A DNA stretch of 64,000 nucleotides from Variovorax sp. IB41 (GTDB taxonomy: Bacteria; Pseudomonadota; Gammaproteobacteria; Burkholderiales; Burkholderiaceae_C): the NCBI RefSeq assembly GCF_016405905.1, contig NZ_JAEFCB010000005.1, positions 62,001-126,000 on the forward strand. Direction: 5' to 3'. This document shows, piece by piece, positions 15,507-23,308 of the stretch. Made by a program: the position numbers and the translations under genes. The stretch's first letter is position 1. The number at the start of each line of letters is the position of its first letter. The notes below the pieces were generated by a model. That model did no database searches and was not told the DNA's origin. It saw only the letters and a program-made list of their open reading frames with translations.

Positions 15507-18500
15507 GTGATCCCAAAGAATTTCAAACCACGCCGGACCGTACCGCGCCTTTTCACCTCGCTTTTCATCACCTCGCTGGCGGGTGTATTTGTCCCCCTGG
15601 CCCATGCGGTCGTTTGGCAAGGCTCGGTCAGCACCGACTGGTCCGACGCGGCCAACTGGAGCCCCGCGGGCGTTCCGGGTGTCACGGACGACGTGACGGT
15701 TGGCGGTGCCACCTTCACGCCGGCGATCGGCGCTGCCACCTCGGCGGCCATCCGCGACCTTGCGGTAACCAAGGGCGAACTGACCGTCTCGGCGGGCAAA
15801 CTGGAAGCGGCCATCGCCAAGGTCGGCACGGCGAGCGGGGGGTCGGCCGCGCTGAGCCTGCATGACGCCGGACGTGTCTCCAGCGTCTCCGGCGCCATCG
15901 CAGCGGCCAACAAATCCAATGGCACGGTCCATGTCGATGGCAAGGACTCCGTGTGGGCGAACGGCAAGGATCTCGTTGTGGGTGGCCGCGGCACAGGGAC
16001 GTTGATGATCAGTGGTGCAGGCGTCGTGAAGAGCGTCAGTGCCGACGGCAATGTCGGTGGCTCCATTGGCACCGAGGCGGGCGGTGTCGGGTCGGTCCAG
16101 GTGCAGGGGCAGGGGTCCGCATGGGAGAGCAAGGGAGAACTCGTTGTCGGGCAGAAGGGTGAAGGCACGTTGACTCTTCTTGAGGGTGGGCATGTCACCA
16201 ACGACACGGCCATCGTCGGCAACCTGGAGAAGTCCAAGGGCACGGTCACCGTCGATGGCACGGGCTCGACCTGGACGAGCAGCGCAGGCCTGAACGTAGG
16301 CGGGCGGGGAGCCGGCTCGCTGACGATCAGGAACGGGGGGACCGTGACGAGCGCGGAGGCTGATGGCGCAGTCAGTGGCGTGATCGGCGGCTATGCGGGT
16401 GCCGCGGGCTCGGTGCAGGTGCAAGGGCCTGGCTCTGTGTGGGAGAGCAAGGGCAGGCTCGACGTCGGCCAGTTTGGCGAAGGCACGCTGAGCGTTCGCG
16501 ACGGCGCGCGGGTCGTCAACGACGGCGTGGTGCAGATCGCCGCGCAGCAAAACGGCGTGGGCAATGTCGCCGTCGATGGCAAGGATTCCGTGTGGGCCAG
16601 TGGCGGCAGTCTCTTCGTGGGGGCCCGTGGCACCGGCTCGTTGGCGATCAGCACCGGCGGCGTCGTGAGGAGCGGCCAGGCCGATGGACACAGCAGCGCC
16701 CACGTTGGCACCGAGGCGGGCGCCGTCGGCTCGGTTGTGGTTCAAGGGGGCGGCTCCACGTGGCAACACCGAGGGGACCTCAGCGTTGGATATGCCGGCG
16801 AAGGCACGCTGAGCATTCGCGACGGTGGACACGTCGAGAACGGCGGCGCAAAGATTGGAGCCGTCGCGAATTCCACGGGTGCGGTCGTGGTCGACGGGAA
16901 AGATTCACTGTGGGCAAGCAGCAAGGACCTGGGCGTGGGCGTCGGCGGCTCCGGCCCGCTGACGCCCAAGGCTGGCGAAGTGACCAGCGCGGGTGCATTC
17001 GTGGCGCCCAAGGGCGGCACAGAACGCTTCGAGGGCTTGACTTGGGCGAATGCAGGTGACCTGGCCGTTGGCGCCGCGGGCACGGGTTCGCTGGCGGTCA
17101 CCAACGGCGGTCAAGTCACGAACACGCACGCATTCATAGGCATGGAGACCGGCGCCAACGGTTCCGTCACCGTCGATGGAAATGGCTCGCTCTGGAGGAG
17201 CGACGGTATTTTGTATGTGGGTCGCAGCGGGTCCGGCACCTTGAAAATCGGCGGGGGTGGCAAGGTCGTCAATATGGCTCTTACGGGTACGGCGTTCTAT
17301 GTCGGCAGCACGGGCGCGGTCGTCGTCGATGGCGCCGGCTCCACTTGGGAAAGCCATGAGGGCTTTGCAGTCGGCGTCGCTGGGAACGGTTCGCTGACGA
17401 TCCGCAACGCAGGGCTGGTCAAGAGCGCGGCATCGAAGACGGGCGAGATTTCTGCACGCATCGGTATGTTCCCGGGCGGCACCGGTTCGGTCCTGGTGGA
17501 AGGGCCTGCGTCCGCGTGGGAGATCCAGGGCGAACTCGAAGTTGCCGACGGAAGCGAAGGCACTCTGACGATCCGCGGCGGCGGCAGAGTCTCGGACGAT
17601 GTCAGCGACGTGGCGAAAGACGAGAAGGCCAAAGGCGCGGTCGTTGTCGACGGCAGGGGCTCGGCGTGGAACACCACCGGCGCTTTGCAGGTGGCGACAA
17701 AGGGCACCGGTTCGCTGACGGTGGGCAACGACGGCTCGGTCAAGGCCTCGAAGGTTTCCATCGCCCAGAAAGCAGGCGCCATCGGCACCCTGAACATCGG
17801 CGCCGGCGCCGATGCCGCCGCCACCGGCGCCGGCACGCTCGACACGCCCACGGTCGAGTTCGGCCAAGGCACCGGCAAGCTGGTGTTCAACCACACGAAC
17901 ACCGACTACCGCTTCTTGCCGGTGATCAGCGGCCCGGGCAGCGTCGAGGTGCATGCCGGCACCACGCGGCTGGCCGACGCCAACACCTACAGCGGCGGCA
18001 CCGCCATCCTGGGCGGTACGCTGGCCGGCACCGCCGCCAGCTTCGGCAGCGGCGCCATCGCCAACGACGGCGAACTGGTCGTCGACCAGGCGGTCAATGC
18101 GGCCTTCAACAATGCGCTGTCGGGCAAGGGCAACTTGACCAAGCGCGGCGCGGGGCAACTCGACTTCGTGGGCCAAGGCTCAGCTTTCACCGGCGCCACG
18201 CGCGTCGAGGCGGGCGCGCTCTCGGTGGTGAACGATCTGCTGATCGATTCGAGCATCACGGTGGCGAGCGGCGGCACCCTCAAGGGCAAGGGCGCCATCG
18301 GGACGACGCGGATCCTGGCGGGCGGCACCATCGCCCCGGGCGGCACCCTTGGCACCGGCGACGGGATGGCCACGTTCATCATCAACGGCGACTTCACGCA
18401 GGCGGCGGGTTCGACTTACCAGGCCAAGGTCAATCCAGTGATGCTCGGCAGGTCCGACAAGATCTCCGTGATCGGAGCCGCCACGCTTGAAGAAGGCGCC

Positions 18501-20222
18501 GTTCTGAACGTGGTGAAGACAAAGGCGCACGACTACTCACTCGGTGCCAAGTACAACGTGCTCCAGGCGGAGACCGGAATCACGGGCGCCTACACCCTCA
18601 CGGGCGACACCGACCTGTCGGCATTCATCGGCCTGCGCCAGGGCACAGCGGACAACGTCCTGTACCTGGAGACGTTCCAGGCCAAGCCGCTGGCCGCGGT
18701 GGCTGTTACGCCTAACCAAACGGCCGTGGCGAATGCCATCGATCCTGCTGCGCCGATCGCTCCACCCACTTCTAACTTTATTCGGGCGGGCAAACGGCCA
18801 GCCTCGCCGACCGCGGCCGAGCCGGCGCCGCCTGTTGCAGTTCAGCCGACCGCGCCGGCTGTGGTTCAGCCGACTGCACCGGTCGTGGTTCAGCCGACCG
18901 CACCGGTCGTGGTTCAGCCGACTGCGCCGATCGTGGTTCAGCCGACTGCACCGGTCGTGGTTCAGCCGACTGCACCGGTTGTGGTTCAGCCGACCGCGCC
19001 GGTCGTGGTTCAGCCGACTGCACCAGTTGTGGTTCAGCCAACCGCACCGGCTGTGGTTCAGCCGACCGCACCGGTCGTCGTCCGGCCAACCGCACCGACT
19101 GCGGTCCGACCGGTTGCGCCAGTTGCGACGCAGCCGACCGCTGCGGCTGCAAGCCAGCCCTCCGCACCGGCTGAGGCCCCGCCAGCGACACCCAGCGCCC
19201 CCCAGGCGCAACCGCCGCGCAGCGTGCTGACCACGGCCCTCCTCAACCAGCAGACCGACGCAGCCGCCCGCGCCGCGTTCGACCAGCTCTCGGGCGACGT
19301 GCATGCCTCGCTCAAGGGCGCGCTGCTGGACGACAGCCGCTTCGTGCGCGGCGCCGCGCTGGAGCGCCTGCGCGATGCGTCGTGCAATGCCGCCAGCGGC
19401 TGCAGCGCCAGCAGGAGCACGCCGACCGTCTGGGCCTCTACCTTCGGCTCATGGGGCCACGCCGCGCAGCTCGATCGCACCATCGGCGGCTTCGCGGCCG
19501 GCGCCGACGTGGCGGTGGGCGACACCTGGCGCCTGGGCGTGATGACCGGCTACAGCCACTCGTCGTTCCAGGCCGATGCGCGCCACGCCTCGGCCAAGAG
19601 CGACGACTACCACCTGGGCGTGTACGGCGGCTCGCGCTGGGGCGACCTCGCGCTGCGCCTGGGCACGGCCTACACGCGGCACGACATCGACACCACGCGC
19701 AACGTGAGCTTCAGCGGCTTCAGCGGCAAGCCCGAAGCCCAGTACCGCGCCTCGACCACGCAGGCCTTCGGCGAGCTGGGCTACCAGGTGCAGGCCGGCG
19801 CCGTCGCGCTGGAGCCCTTCGCCAATCTCGCGTACGTGAACCTGCACACCAACAGGTTCAACGAACGCGGCGGCGAGGCGGCACTGCGCAGCAGCGGCAC
19901 GGACAACGACGCCGCCTTCACCACGCTTGGCGTGCATGCGCAAGCCGAGTGGGCGCTGGGCGGCGTGCCGGTCACGGCCAAGGGCACGCTGGGCTGGCAG
20001 CACGCGCTCGGCGACACGGTGCCCGACGCGCGCTTCAGCCTCGCGGGCGGGCGCAGCTTCGAGATCGAGGGCACGCCCATCGCACGCGATGCGGCTCTTG
20101 TCGAAGCCGGCCTGAACTTCAAGGTCGCGCCGCAAGCCAACCTGAGCCTCACCTATTCGGGCCGGTATGGCGCCAAGGCGAACGACCAGAGCCTGCGTGC
20201 GAGCTTTGCGATGAAGTTCTGA
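15507..20222 (+). CDS. Autotransporter (type Va secretion) with T5SS/PEP-CTERM-associated repeats
   Basis: About 1,571 residues from the GTG at 15507, chosen because a compact Sec signal peptide follows (basic RR, TSLFITSLAGVFVPLAHA); a TTG at 15441 would add 22 residues. The passenger begins with the W-G-x-W-x-NW motif (STDWSDAANWSPAG) and continues with tandem beta-helix repeats alternating GSxWxSxGxLxVGxxGxGxLxI and GSVQVQG forms, typical of the T5SS/PEP-CTERM-associated repeat. A PATR-like segment (NTYSGGTAILGGTLAG) follows, then a 14-unit Pro-rich repeat, then the C-terminal 12-strand barrel ending in SLRASFAMKF with terminal Phe. It is a surface protein, possibly adhesive. It ends at an intrinsic terminator. 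Confidence 0.9.
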   Translation: MIPKNFKPRRTVPRLFTSLFITSLAGVFVPLAHAVVWQGSVSTDWSDAANWSPAGVPGVTDDVTVGGATFTPAIGAATSAAIRDLAVTKGELTVSAGKLEAAIAKVGTASGGSAALSLHDAGRVSSVSGAIAAANKSNGTVHVDGKDSVWANGKDLVVGGRGTGTLMISGAGVVKSVSADGNVGGSIGTEAGGVGSVQVQGQGSAWESKGELVVGQKGEGTLTLLEGGHVTNDTAIVGNLEKSKGTVTVDGTGSTWTSSAGLNVGGRGAGSLTIRNGGTVTSAEADGAVSGVIGGYAGAAGSVQVQGPGSVWESKGRLDVGQFGEGTLSVRDGARVVNDGVVQIAAQQNGVGNVAVDGKDSVWASGGSLFVGARGTGSLAISTGGVVRSGQADGHSSAHVGTEAGAVGSVVVQGGGSTWQHRGDLSVGYAGEGTLSIRDGGHVENGGAKIGAVANSTGAVVVDGKDSLWASSKDLGVGVGGSGPLTPKAGEVTSAGAFVAPKGGTERFEGLTWANAGDLAVGAAGTGSLAVTNGGQVTNTHAFIGMETGANGSVTVDGNGSLWRSDGILYVGRSGSGTLKIGGGGKVVNMALTGTAFYVGSTGAVVVDGAGSTWESHEGFAVGVAGNGSLTIRNAGLVKSAASKTGEISARIGMFPGGTGSVLVEGPASAWEIQGELEVADGSEGTLTIRGGGRVSDDVSDVAKDEKAKGAVVVDGRGSAWNTTGALQVATKGTGSLTVGNDGSVKASKVSIAQKAGAIGTLNIGAGADAAATGAGTLDTPTVEFGQGTGKLVFNHTNTDYRFLPVISGPGSVEVHAGTTRLADANTYSGGTAILGGTLAGTAASFGSGAIANDGELVVDQAVNAAFNNALSGKGNLTKRGAGQLDFVGQGSAFTGATRVEAGALSVVNDLLIDSSITVASGGTLKGKGAIGTTRILAGGTIAPGGTLGTGDGMATFIINGDFTQAAGSTYQAKVNPVMLGRSDKISVIGAATLEEGAVLNVVKTKAHDYSLGAKYNVLQAETGITGAYTLTGDTDLSAFIGLRQGTADNVLYLETFQAKPLAAVAVTPNQTAVANAIDPAAPIAPPTSNFIRAGKRPASPTAAEPAPPVAVQPTAPAVVQPTAPVVVQPTAPVVVQPTAPIVVQPTAPVVVQPTAPVVVQPTAPVVVQPTAPVVVQPTAPAVVQPTAPVVVRPTAPTAVRPVAPVATQPTAAAASQPSAPAEAPPATPSAPQAQPPRSVLTTALLNQQTDAAARAAFDQLSGDVHASLKGALLDDSRFVRGAALERLRDASCNAASGCSASRSTPTVWASTFGSWGHAAQLDRTIGGFAAGADVAVGDTWRLGVMTGYSHSSFQADARHASAKSDDYHLGVYGGSRWGDLALRLGTAYTRHDIDTTRNVSFSGFSGKPEAQYRASTTQAFGELGYQVQAGAVALEPFANLAYVNLHTNRFNERGGEAALRSSGTDNDAAFTTLGVHAQAEWALGGVPVTAKGTLGWQHALGDTVPDARFSLAGGRSFEIEGTPIARDAALVEAGLNFKVAPQANLSLTYSGRYGAKANDQSLRASFAMKF
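18837..19172 (+). repeat. 24-bp (8-residue) tandem repeat, 14 units, inside autotransporter 1
   Basis: Units encode VVQPTAPV with variants (AVQPTAPA first, ASQPSAPA last). Early and central units are nearly identical at DNA level and the last four diverge. The array forms a Pro/Val-rich stalk between the passenger and the translocator domain. In-frame repeats of this kind change length by slippage. Confidence 0.9.
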
Positions 20223-20247
20223 CGACGGCCCTCCGGGGCACGAACAC

Positions 20248-20278
20248 AAAGAGGCCGCGAAAGCGGCCTCTTTTTTTG
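20248..20278 (+). terminator. Intrinsic terminator of autotransporter 1
   Basis: AGAGGCCGC and GCGGCCTCT form a 9-bp stem with a GAAA tetraloop, followed by seven T. It lies about 30 nt after the stop codon. Confidence 0.92.
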
Positions 20279-20414
20279 CCCCAAGCCGGCGGCGCGCTGC
20301 TGTTTCTGCCGCGCGCGCCATCGGGTTCGTCGCGCCGCGCCTTGTGGCACGGAGAACACGCAAATCCGAATGCGCACTTCTTCTCGCAATGTCCTCGCAA
20401 TACCTAAATGTCTC

Positions 20415-20529
20415 GGACATCACTTTCAGGTTCAAAAAAATCAAAAAACAACGCTAATTTTTCAAATGTGAATTCGTTGGCAAATTGGTAATTTGCGAAC
20501 CTGAATTGTCTTGAACATCACTTTTCAGG
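20415..20529 (+). promoter_or_regulatory. Pair of direct repeats upstream of the YadA-like gene
   Basis: GGACATCACTTTCAGG at 20415-20430 and GAACATCACTTTTCAGG at 20513-20529 are near-identical, about 98 nt apart, the second ending just before the shared promoter-like module. Spaced direct repeats upstream of a promoter suggest binding of a dimeric regulator. They also flank the inverted repeat at 20480-20496. Confidence 0.5.
20480..20496. promoter_or_regulatory. Inverted repeat GCAAATT-GGT-AATTTGC
   Basis: Perfect 7-bp arms around GGT, lying between the two direct repeats. Operator-like; regulator unknown. Confidence 0.45.
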
Positions 20530-20537
20530 CGATTTTT

Positions 20538-20578
20538 ATTCCGCTGCAAGTCGAGTAAACCCTAAAGTTCGGTCCGGA
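20538..20578 (+). promoter_or_regulatory. Promoter-like module shared with autotransporter 1 (copy 2)
   Basis: Same ATTCCGCT, CCTAAAGT and TCCGGA blocks and the same 15- and 4-nt gaps as at 15266-15306, while the gap sequences differ. Conserved spacing with diverged filler is what a functional promoter or binding site would show. Confidence 0.5.
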
Positions 20579-20665
20579 TTCGGGCAGTCAGCGATTGATT
20601 TTCCCCGACGCGAATTGCCAATTCAATTTCGCAATCCATGGGCTTGCAAATGATTTATTTCCGCT

Positions 20666-20687
20666 GGCAATGGCCAGGTCATTTGCC
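20666..20687 (+). promoter_or_regulatory. Leader inverted repeat before the YadA-like start
   Basis: GGCAA and TTGCC arms around a 12-nt loop, ending 28 nt before the ATG. It echoes the GGCAAA/TTTGCC hairpin located 23 nt before autotransporter 1, but the stem here is shorter. Confidence 0.35.
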
Positions 20688-20715
20688 GTTATTCAATTAT
20701 TTATTCTTTGAGATC

Positions 20716-23175
20716 ATGAATCGAATTTTTCGCCTCGTCTGGAATGCATCCGCGCAACTGTGGGTCGCAGCTTGTGAAACCGCAAAAGGGAAGGGCAAAT
20801 CCACAGTGCATGCCGGCGCCGGCATTCTCTTTGTCGCGGCCATCGTTTCGGCAGGCGCACCCGGCAGCGCCCAGGCAGCGGGCCTGCAATTGTGCGGGGC
20901 TGGAACCGCGGGAGCCCGCATGGGTCATGACTCGACCGGCCTCTCCACCTTGGACTGCGGCACCGCCAACGGCAACAGCAACTTCGCCATCTCGACCGGC
21001 CTGGACGGGGAGGGTGGCGGCACGCTCGCTGGATCCAGCGCAAGTATTTCCGGAAACAGCAGTGGATTGTCTTTGGACACCACGGGGAAATTGAGGATGA
21101 CCAGCAATGCAAATATCGACATGAGCGCCGGATCTTGGGCGCGCCTCAAAGCGGCAAATGAAGTCGAACTCTTTTCCGGTAGCTACATGAATTTGATTGC
21201 CGGTACGAGCTCCCATCTGGCGGGCGCGACGGGCGTTTTCATCAACGCGGAATCCGATGCATCGAAGAATGGAAAAACCGTCATTGGCGGAACGGGCATT
21301 GTCGATTTCCAGAATCAAAAGCTCGGCGGTGTGAATCCCGGGCTGATTTCCAACGACAGCAAGGAAGCGATCAACGGCTCCCAATTGAACGAGCTCGATC
21401 AGCGCCTGACCCTCTCGGTGAAAGCGGCGGCGGATGCGGCCGCCGCCGCCGACACCAAGGCCGGCAATGTGGTCGATATCGCCAATTCGGCCAAATCGGC
21501 CGCCGACGCCGCGAAGGCCCAGGCTGCCGACGCGCAGAAAACGGCCGCGGCCATGGACGCCCGCGTCACGCAAAACACCGCCGACATCGCCGGCCTCGAC
21601 AAGAAGGCGACGGCCACCGAGGCCGTGGCCAACGCGGCCAAGACCGAGTCGGCCGCCGCGTCTGCCAAGGCCGATTCGGCGACCGCCGCCGCGACCGACG
21701 CCAAGACCCGCGCCGATGACGCCCATGCCGTTGCGACCGCCGCAGATACCAAGGCCGACGCGGCCAATGCGACGGCCAACGATGCGAAGACGCAAGCAGG
21801 CGAAGCGCAGAAGTCCGTGGCCGCACTCGACGGCCGCGTCACGAAGAACACCGCCGACATCGCGCGCATCGACGACAAGGCAACCGCCGCGAAGTCGGCC
21901 GCCGATTCCGCTGCCTCCGTCGCCAACGATGCGAAGACCCGCGCCGACGACGCGCACGCCGTGGCGACCACCGCGAACACCAAGGCCGATGCAGCCAGCG
22001 CAACGGCCAACGATGCGAAGACCCGCGCCGACGACGCGCACGCCGTCGCGACCACCGCGGACACCAAGGCCGACGCGGCCAATGCAACAGCCAACGATGC
22101 AAAGACGCAAGCCGGCGAAGCCCAGAAGTCCGTGAAGGACCTGGACGGCCGCGTGACCAGGAACACCGCCGACATCGCAGGCGTGGACGGCAAGGCAACG
22201 GCCGCCCAGTCGCTGGCCGGCGCCGCGAAGGCCGAGTCCGCCGCGGCGGCAACCAAGGCCGACACGGCGACCAGCGCTGCCACCGCCGCCAAGACCCAGG
22301 CCGACGAGGCCCAACGCACCGCGACCACGGCCGATGCCAAGGCGGACACCGCCAAGGCAACCGCCGACGATGCGAAGACCCAAGCCGGCGAAGCGCAAAA
22401 GTCCGTGAAGGACCTGGACGGCCGCGTGGCCACGAACACCGCCGACATCGCCGACGTCCGCGGCGACGTGAAGGCGGCCAGAACGGTCGCCGATGCCGCG
22501 AAGGAGCGCGTGGATCGCATCCAGGCACAAAGCGCGACGGTGGCGGTCGACGCCAACCCCGATGGCTCCGACGCCGCCGTGGTGCAAGCCGGCAGCCGGG
22601 GCGTTGCCGTGGGGCCGAAGGCGAACGCCCAGGGTCAGGGCGCAGTGGCGGTCGGTCCGGATTCGCTGGCAGCCGCCAACAACAGCGTGGCGATCGGCAG
22701 CAATGCCGCTGCGACCGCGCCGGGCGCCGTCGCCATCGGGGCAGGTTCGCTGGCCGATCGCGCCAACACCGTGTCGGTGGGCGCGCAGGGCGCCGAGCGC
22801 CAGATCGCCAACGTGGCGCCCGCCACCGAAGCGACGGACGCCGTCAACCTGCAGCAGGCGGTCGGGATCTCGCGCCAGACCTCCGCCCAGGCCCTGCGGC
22901 AAGCCAACGCGTACACCGATTCGAAGGTGAACGAGCTGCGGCGCGATGCGGACAGCGGCACCGCGGCCGCGATGGCCATGGCGGGCCTGCCGCAGGCGGC
23001 GGTGCCGGGCCGGCCGATGGCTTCGGCCGCAGTCTCGACCTACAAGGGGCAGACCGCGATCGCCGCCGGGGTGTCGATGCTGTCCGCCGACACCCGCTGG
23101 ACGTACAAGTTCAGCGGTTCCGCCAACACCCGCGGCGACGTCGGCGCGACGGCAGGCGTCGGCTTCCAGTGGTAG
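20716..23175 (+). CDS. Trimeric autotransporter adhesin (YadA-like, type Vc)
   Basis: An 819-residue outer-membrane adhesin. It starts with an extended signal peptide (ESPR, MNRIFRLVWNASAQLWVAAC), then the hydrophobic core and an AQA cleavage site near residue 54. The N-terminal part (SASISGNSSGLSLD) is beta-rich and contains NGSQLNELDQRL, a connector. A long Ala-rich coiled coil follows with four NTADIA heptad blocks and many ADAA/TKADxA units. Near the end are YadA-head repeats (NSVAIGSNAAATAPGAVAIG), the neck (NVAPATEATDAVNLQQA) and the membrane anchor finishing VGATAGVGFQW. The head repeats close to the anchor after the stalk are an unusual order. Start fixed by the ESPR. Confidence 0.93.
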   Translation: MNRIFRLVWNASAQLWVAACETAKGKGKSTVHAGAGILFVAAIVSAGAPGSAQAAGLQLCGAGTAGARMGHDSTGLSTLDCGTANGNSNFAISTGLDGEGGGTLAGSSASISGNSSGLSLDTTGKLRMTSNANIDMSAGSWARLKAANEVELFSGSYMNLIAGTSSHLAGATGVFINAESDASKNGKTVIGGTGIVDFQNQKLGGVNPGLISNDSKEAINGSQLNELDQRLTLSVKAAADAAAAADTKAGNVVDIANSAKSAADAAKAQAADAQKTAAAMDARVTQNTADIAGLDKKATATEAVANAAKTESAAASAKADSATAAATDAKTRADDAHAVATAADTKADAANATANDAKTQAGEAQKSVAALDGRVTKNTADIARIDDKATAAKSAADSAASVANDAKTRADDAHAVATTANTKADAASATANDAKTRADDAHAVATTADTKADAANATANDAKTQAGEAQKSVKDLDGRVTRNTADIAGVDGKATAAQSLAGAAKAESAAAATKADTATSAATAAKTQADEAQRTATTADAKADTAKATADDAKTQAGEAQKSVKDLDGRVATNTADIADVRGDVKAARTVADAAKERVDRIQAQSATVAVDANPDGSDAAVVQAGSRGVAVGPKANAQGQGAVAVGPDSLAAANNSVAIGSNAAATAPGAVAIGAGSLADRANTVSVGAQGAERQIANVAPATEATDAVNLQQAVGISRQTSAQALRQANAYTDSKVNELRRDADSGTAAAMAMAGLPQAAVPGRPMASAAVSTYKGQTAIAAGVSMLSADTRWTYKFSGSANTRGDVGATAGVGFQW
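21922..22089 (+). repeat. 84-bp tandem repeat (28 residues) in the adhesin stalk
   Basis: Two adjacent units, 21922-22005 and 22006-22089, each encode ANDAKTRADDAHAVATT followed by KADAA; a diverged third copy lies near 21697. Being a multiple of seven residues, the unit preserves the coiled-coil heptad phase when it expands or contracts. Confidence 0.85.
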
Positions 23176-23232
23176 GTTTCCCGATGCGCGCCGCGATGCG
23201 TTGACGCGATGCATCGATAGCGACAGCCCACG

Positions 23233-23263
23233 AAAAAAGCACCGCCCAGGCGGTGCTTTTTTT
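23233..23263. terminator. Bidirectional intrinsic terminator between the adhesin and aspD
   Basis: AAAAAAGCACCGCC pairs with GGCGGTGCTTTTTT around CA. The A-tract and T-tract allow use by both converging transcripts. Confidence 0.92.
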
Positions 23264-23308
23264 CGTCCGTCATTCGCTCGCGCGTTGGCTCCGGTGTGCC
23301 GCGGCGCG

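Larger units (their letters stand above)
20223..20715. other. AT-rich regulatory region before the YadA-like gene
   Basis: This 493-nt gap holds the terminator of autotransporter 1, a pair of direct repeats, a perfect inverted repeat, the second copy of the shared promoter-like module and a leader inverted repeat. No separate gene is seen; an in-frame extension of the adhesin upstream of its ESPR is not credible. Confidence 0.6.

Noticed and set aside
18837..19172. CRISPR-like array
   Set aside because: Units are contiguous, in frame and encode a Pro-rich stalk; there are no spacers and no cas genes.
20701..23214. 837-residue minus-strand frame opposite the YadA-like gene
   Set aside because: Gly/Arg/Val-rich translation mirrored from Ala-rich coiled-coil codons; not protein-like.
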